From: an uncultured Eubacterium sp.
GTDB taxonomy: Bacteria > Bacillota_A > Clostridia > Lachnospirales > Lachnospiraceae
Direction: 5' to 3'
NCBI GenBank assembly: GCA_948759685.1
Contig: CAQBGY010000159.1
Coordinates: 1 to 7,143 of the forward strand
DNA: 7,143 nucleotides
The first letter of the stretch is position 1. Every line of letters starts with the position of its first letter. The notes beneath the pieces were generated by a model. The model had not been told where the DNA came from and made no database searches. It saw only the letters and a program-made list of their open reading frames with translations. A program made the translations under genes and the position numbers. Positions 5,162 through 7,143 of this stretch are shown piece by piece.

Positions 5162-5213
5162 GGCTGCTTACCTATCTACTTTGTCAGGGTGTTTAGGTAA
5201 GTGGCCTTCTTTT
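5162..5213 (+). terminator. Hairpin with T-rich tail, plus strand
   Basis: GGCTGCTTACCTA (5162-5174) pairs with TAGGTAAGTGGCC (5194-5206) over 13 bp with two G-U pairs and a 19-nt loop, followed by TTCTTTT. It fits the end of a short plus-strand RNA starting near 5133. On the minus strand the same hairpin begins 6 nt after the stop of the 91-aa gene and could shape or stabilise the mRNA. Confidence 0.55.
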
Positions 5214-5487
5214 ATGCCAAAGTGAAACGCCGGGAAACGCTGGCCTTCGTGTACCGGGCGGCAATGTCGGGCAGCTCCTTCTTCAGAGCGGTGGTGTCCA
5301 TGCGGTTGCTGGTGACGGCCTTCCAGGTGATCTTCCAGTCCGTCCCGGTCAGCGTGTCCGTGTCCTGCTCCGTCATATGGGCTTTGATCCCATCCTGAAG
5401 GGCTTCGATCTCCCCCGCCAGCTCGTCAGCCATGCGCTTCAGTTCACGCAGTTCTTTTACCTTCATGTCCAGTTCGCTAATACTCAT
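5212..5487 (-). CDS. 91-aa phage/plasmid-type protein with coiled-coil N-terminus
   Basis: The start at 5487 has AAGGAG about 9 nt upstream. Residues 1-39 form a charged coiled coil (ELDMKVKELRELKRMADELAGEIEALQ). Residues 44-60 contain TLTGTDWKITWKAVTS, a beta hairpin, and the C-terminus ends in ASVSRRFTLA. This layout, a coiled coil followed by a short lysine-rich beta module, is common in small proteins beside recombination genes of Firmicute phages and plasmids, and recalls the Gp157-like pattern. I cannot assign a function. It is the first gene of the minus-strand operon, behind a leader of about 190 nt, and is markedly more GC-rich than the left-hand genes. The frame is intact. Confidence 0.85.
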   Translation of the reverse strand: MSISELDMKVKELRELKRMADELAGEIEALQDGIKAHMTEQDTDTLTGTDWKITWKAVTSNRMDTTALKKELPDIAARYTKASVSRRFTLA

Positions 5488-5679
5488 GGTTATGATCTCC
5501 TTTTTAATTTATTAGGCCGGGGGCGTGAGTCCTGTTCGAGTCCTGCCTACTTTGGGAATGCGTTTCCCCGGCCTGTTGTCCGTGTCGGCTCCCTTTGCCT
5601 TTGGTCTGGTAAGGTTGACCGTTGATAAACTCTAAGCCCTATCAACCGGGCTGCGGGGCTTTGTGTTGTCCCCTGCTGT
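5488..5679 (-). other. Structured 5' leader of the minus-strand operon
   Basis: This is the stretch between the inferred transcription start (about 5679) and the start codon of the 91-aa gene. It has no plausible gene. It holds the pseudoknot candidate at 5621-5652, a stem GCAGGGG/CCCCGC (about 5654-5676), and a 9-bp stem AGGCCGGGG/CCCCGGCCT (5514-5522/5566-5574) whose loop contains the 8-mer GAGTCCTG twice (5527-5534, 5538-5545; period 11). It is far more GC-rich than its flanks. A regulatory leader or a transfer/replication origin are both possible. Confidence 0.5.
5621..5652 (-). other. Candidate H-type RNA pseudoknot
   Basis: In minus-strand order the segments are AGCCC (5652-5648), GTTGATA (5646-5640), GGGCT (5639-5635) and TATCAAC (5627-5621). 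Segment 1 pairs with 3 (5 bp) and segment 2 with 4 (7 bp), with connecting loops of 1, 0 and 7 nt. These loop lengths are typical of H-type pseudoknots. The two stems could instead be alternative hairpins. Confidence 0.45.
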
Positions 5680-5685
5680 GATTAT

Positions 5686-5714
5686 AGTATAGCGCATACT
5701 TAAACAGTATGCAA
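5686..5714 (-). promoter_or_regulatory. Promoter of the 91-aa/J-domain/227-aa operon
   Basis: Read on the minus strand, TTGCAT (5714-5709), a 17-bp spacer and TATACT (5691-5686) are seen. An alternative -10, TATAAT, lies at 5686-5681. Transcription would start near 5679. Operator 1 fills the spacer, so repressor binding should block it. Confidence 0.6.
5694..5712. promoter_or_regulatory. Operator 1, GCATACT-N5-AGTATGC
   Basis: A perfect 7-bp inverted repeat around TAAAC, between the -35 and -10 of the minus-strand operon promoter and overlapping its -35. It is identical in arms and spacer length to operator 2, 65 bp away. The likely binder is the ribbon-helix-helix protein encoded at 5825. 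Confidence 0.75.
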
Positions 5715-5758
5715 GATGGAATGTTGCACAAAGAAGTTTACTATATTTTGTTCATTTT

Positions 5759-5777
5759 GCATACTTGTTAAGTATGC
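5759..5777. promoter_or_regulatory. Operator 2, GCATACT-N5-AGTATGC
   Basis: The same perfect palindrome with spacer TGTTA. It contains the whole -35 hexamer of the promoter of the ribbon-helix-helix gene, which predicts autorepression. The 7-mer arms occur nowhere else in the window. Confidence 0.75.
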
Positions 5778-5793
5778 TTCTTTTCGCTATAAT
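5765..5793 (+). promoter_or_regulatory. Promoter of the ribbon-helix-helix gene
   Basis: TTGTTA (5765-5770), a 17-bp spacer and a perfect TATAAT (5788-5793) are seen. The transcription start is near 5800, 25 nt before the start codon. The -35 lies inside operator 2. Confidence 0.75.
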
Positions 5794-5824
5794 GAAGTAT
5801 CTTGTATTGAAGGAGGTTGTCAGC

Positions 5825-6007
5825 ATGGGCGGCAAAACATCAAATGAAAGCAAAGCAAAATATAACGCTAAAGCATATGACCGTATTAATATAGCTGTCC
5901 CTAAAGGCCAGAAAGATATTATCAAAGCACGTGCGGAGGCCAGCGGACAAAGCATAAACGCATATATCAATGCTGCGATTGAAGAAAAGTTAAAGCGGGA
6001 TCAATAA
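5825..6007 (+). CDS. Arc/CopG-type ribbon-helix-helix repressor, 60 aa
   Basis: The start at 5825 is set by AAGGAGG 8 nt upstream; the frame is open further 5', but that part overlaps the promoter. After a polar N-terminal arm (1-16), residues 17-27 (AYDRINIAVPK) form the DNA-contacting beta strand. Helix A covers about 28-40 (GQKDIIKARAEAS), and helix B 43-58 (SINAYINAAIEEKLKR) carries the usual N-x-Y-x-x-x-A pattern. Such proteins bind palindromes as dimers of dimers. The two identical palindromes upstream are the obvious targets, so it probably represses itself and the divergent operon. It may act as a copy-number or transfer regulator, or as an antitoxin-like protein, but no toxin gene follows it directly. 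A terminator-like hairpin lies 22 bp after the stop. Confidence 0.9.
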   Translation: MGGKTSNESKAKYNAKAYDRINIAVPKGQKDIIKARAEASGQSINAYINAAIEEKLKRDQ

Positions 6008-6028
6008 CCATTCTTCTAATTATCTTCC

Positions 6029-6056
6029 AAACAGGGCGGTTTCCGCTGCCCTGTTT
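6029..6056 (+). terminator. Terminator-like hairpin after the ribbon-helix-helix gene
   Basis: AAACAGGGC (6029-6037) pairs with GCCCTGTTT (6048-6056), extended inward by two pairs to an 11-bp stem with a 6-nt loop. The T-run is only the last TTT of the stem plus AATT, so termination may be incomplete. The A/T ends make it potentially bidirectional. Confidence 0.65.
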
Positions 6057-6060
6057 AATT

Positions 6061-6210
6061 CCCAAATTGTGTTATCAAAAACCATCGTTATTGAAAACAT
6101 TTTGAAACATCGGCAAAAGCCGCTTTTATTCGCTCAAATATTTATCAAAACTTTGTTCAAAATCAATTCATCATTAACTGCCATTTTTGAAAATATAGGA
6201 GGGTTCTACA
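6061..6210. other. AT-rich spacer before the resolvase, possible res site
   Basis: No gene is seen. TCAAAA occurs at 6075, 6145 and 6157, and its complement TTTTGA at 6100 and 6185, within 115 bp. Small serine resolvases usually act at sites just upstream of their own gene, so these could be half-sites. The low complexity makes this weak. A 4-bp CGGC-AAAA-GCCG hairpin followed by CTTTTATT is at 6111-6122. No clear promoter for the resolvase was found. Confidence 0.25.
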
Positions 6211-6780
6211 ATGGCAAATATGAAATTTGGCTATGCAAGAGTATCAACAGACGATCAAGAGTTAGCAAGGCAGATTGACGCATTAAATAATTATGGTGTA
6301 GATAAAATTTATAAAGAGAAAATAACAGGCACAAAGGCAAAAAGGCCAGAACTGGATAAACTGAAAAATGCTTTGCGTGAGGGGGACGAAGTTATTATTG
6401 AATCTCTTTCACGGTTAGGCCGATCCACCAAAGATTTATTAAATCTAATTGAGGAATGGAATAATCAGGGCGTTAAGCTGGTAAGCCTGAAGGAATCCAT
6501 AGACACGACAACCCCAACAGGAAAGCTATTGACAACGGTTTTATCTGCTATCAGCCAGTTTGAGCGGGATATAACAGTACAGCGCACAAAAGAAGGGTTA
6601 CAAGCTGCCAGAGCCAGAGGGCGCAAAGGTGGAAGGCCAAAGGCCAGCAGCGCAAAGGTTGAAAAGGCTGTGAAGCTATACCATGCACAAACCCATTCCA
6701 TCAAGGAAATTACCGCTATTTGCAGCATTAGTCAGGCCACACTATACAGAGCAATAGCAGCAGAGAAAGCCAAACAGTAA
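6211..6780 (+). CDS. Small serine resolvase/invertase, Tn3-resolvase family
   Basis: This is a complete 189-residue recombinase, the usual length for the family. AGGAGG lies 8 nt before the ATG at 6211; a second Met at codon 4 is less well spaced. The catalytic domain begins GYARVST with nucleophile Ser12 and Arg10, followed by Gln21, Arg45, and Arg68 and Arg71 in SRLGRS. The FERD motif is at 117-120, next to the start of the long E helix. A basic hinge (RARGRKGGRPK, 134-144) leads to a C-terminal helix-turn-helix (about 163-182, SIKEITAICSISQATLYRAI). It breaks and rejoins DNA through a phosphoserine link. On a plasmid it would resolve multimers or cointegrates. Alternatively it serves a transposon or an inversion, but no transposase is visible. 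A strong terminator follows. Confidence 0.95.
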   Translation: MANMKFGYARVSTDDQELARQIDALNNYGVDKIYKEKITGTKAKRPELDKLKNALREGDEVIIESLSRLGRSTKDLLNLIEEWNNQGVKLVSLKESIDTTTPTGKLLTTVLSAISQFERDITVQRTKEGLQAARARGRKGGRPKASSAKVEKAVKLYHAQTHSIKEITAICSISQATLYRAIAAEKAKQ

Positions 6781-6808
6781 ACAAGGGAACTAATAGCTGA
6801 TCCCCCTC

Positions 6809-6839
6809 CCCCGTAGTGTCAAAGCTACGGGGTTATTTT
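6809..6839 (+). terminator. Intrinsic terminator of the resolvase gene
   Basis: CCCCGTAG (6809-6816) and CTACGGGG (6825-6832) form a perfect 8-bp stem with an 8-nt loop, followed by TTATTTT. It lies 28 bp after the stop codon. Confidence 0.85.
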
Positions 6840-6973
6840 ACATTCTGGAGGCGTTTTGTTTTTCGTATTTTGGTAAAGTACACCTACTCAACATTCAATT
6901 TTAAAATTCAATTCCAAATCACAAAACGGCAATTCAAACCGCCACATTTATTTTCAAAATCTCGCATTTGCTG
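6840..6973. other. AT-rich spacer with ATTCAA repeats
   Basis: No gene is seen. ATTCAA occurs at about 6893, 6906 and 6931, and a 12-bp palindrome AATTTTAAAATT lies at 6897-6908. These could be binding sites, but base composition alone could explain them. Confidence 0.2.
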
Positions 6974-7002
6974 TTTACTTCCTAACCGTAATGTGCTATA
7001 AT
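6974..7002 (+). promoter_or_regulatory. Extended -10 promoter of the gene at 7035
   Basis: TTTACT (6974-6979), a 17-bp spacer and a perfect TATAAT (6997-7002) preceded by TGC (extended -10) are seen. The predicted start is near 7009, giving a short leader with the ribosome binding site. Confidence 0.7.
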
Positions 7003-7034
7003 AATTTTATAATTTTAAAGGAGGATTTGCCATT

Positions 7035-7143
7035 ATGAGCGAAGAAGTCAAAAAGAGAGTTCGCCGTTCCCCGGAAGAAATTGCTGCTGAAATTGATGTT
7101 AAGATTGCCGCCCACAAGGATGCAATCAAAAAGCTGGAGCAGC
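7035..7143 (+). CDS. Small charged helical protein, 3' end cut by window
   Basis: The ATG at 7035 has AAAGGAGG 10 nt upstream and its own promoter. The 36 visible residues are rich in Lys, Arg and Glu (KKRVRRSPEEI, then a heptad-like helix ending AIKKLEQ), which suggests a short coiled coil after a basic N-terminus. I recall similar short proteins in Clostridia mobile elements, but their function is unknown to me. The frame is open to the end of the window. Confidence 0.7.
   Translation, partial: MSEEVKKRVRRSPEEIAAEIDVKIAAHKDAIKKLEQ

Noticed and set aside
5527..5555. TTCGAGTCC resembling a tRNA T-loop
   Set aside because: The flanking bases do not form a T-stem, no acceptor partner or anticodon arm lies upstream, and the resemblance comes from an 8-bp direct repeat.
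5201..5625. Plus-strand open frames opposite the 91-aa gene
   Set aside because: They have no ribosome binding site, are antisense to a supported gene, and cover structured leader sequence.
5765..5824. Upstream extension of the ribbon-helix-helix protein from a TTG at 5765
   Set aside because: That segment is the promoter and operator 2; AAGGAGG is ideally placed for the ATG at 5825.
6816..7001. 61-codon plus-strand open frame after the resolvase
   Set aside because: It begins inside the resolvase terminator and ends inside the next promoter, with no ribosome binding site.

Overview
The window looks like part of a mobile element, a plasmid or a plasmid-like or integrative element, from a low-to-mid GC Firmicute, most likely a gut Clostridia-type host. 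The basis is AGGAGG-type ribosome binding sites at 7-10 nt from almost every start, sigma-A promoters with 17-bp spacers, and the gene content: a winged-helix Rep-like protein, a Tn916-Xis-like domain, a J-domain mini-protein of mobile elements, a ribbon-helix-helix repressor and a small serine resolvase. No rRNA, tRNA, CRISPR array, phage structural gene or conjugation gene is visible. Species and element type cannot be fixed from this sequence alone.

Layout. The left part (1-3400, all genes on the minus strand) is AT-rich. It holds a Xis-domain protein (2888-3397), a 483-aa protein with two internal duplications (1422-2873), a 596-bp non-coding region rich in dyads (826-1421), a small HTH-like protein (547-825) and a truncated winged-helix protein (1-531) that runs off the window. 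From position 1 to 3720 it is peppered with the heptamer TTTTTCC: 19 copies on the plus strand, one reversed, and none in the remaining 3.4 kb. The middle (3400-3845) has repeats and a 9-bp-arm dyad. Next to them a near-consensus plus-strand promoter drives a compact, highly structured, apparently non-coding RNA of about 190 nt. That RNA ends at a strong terminator, back to back with the terminator of the minus-strand operon to its right.

The right part contains a minus-strand operon (5679 down to about 3806) with a long structured leader, a 91-aa phage/plasmid-type protein, a J-domain protein and a 227-aa unknown. It is divergent from a plus-strand gene for a 60-aa ribbon-helix-helix protein (5825-6007). 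Two identical palindromes, GCATACT-N5-AGTATGC, overlap the core elements of the two divergent promoters, so the repressor probably controls itself and the operon. A complete small serine recombinase (6211-6780) follows, then its terminator, then an extended -10 promoter driving a small charged protein cut by the window end.

The least ordinary content is RNA and DNA structure rather than protein: the 3602-3793 RNA with mutually exclusive helices, a geometrically classic H-type pseudoknot in the operon leader, a possible Shine-Dalgarno-sequestering switch before the J-domain gene with a possible antisense RNA across it, and the strand-biased TTTTTCC motif.
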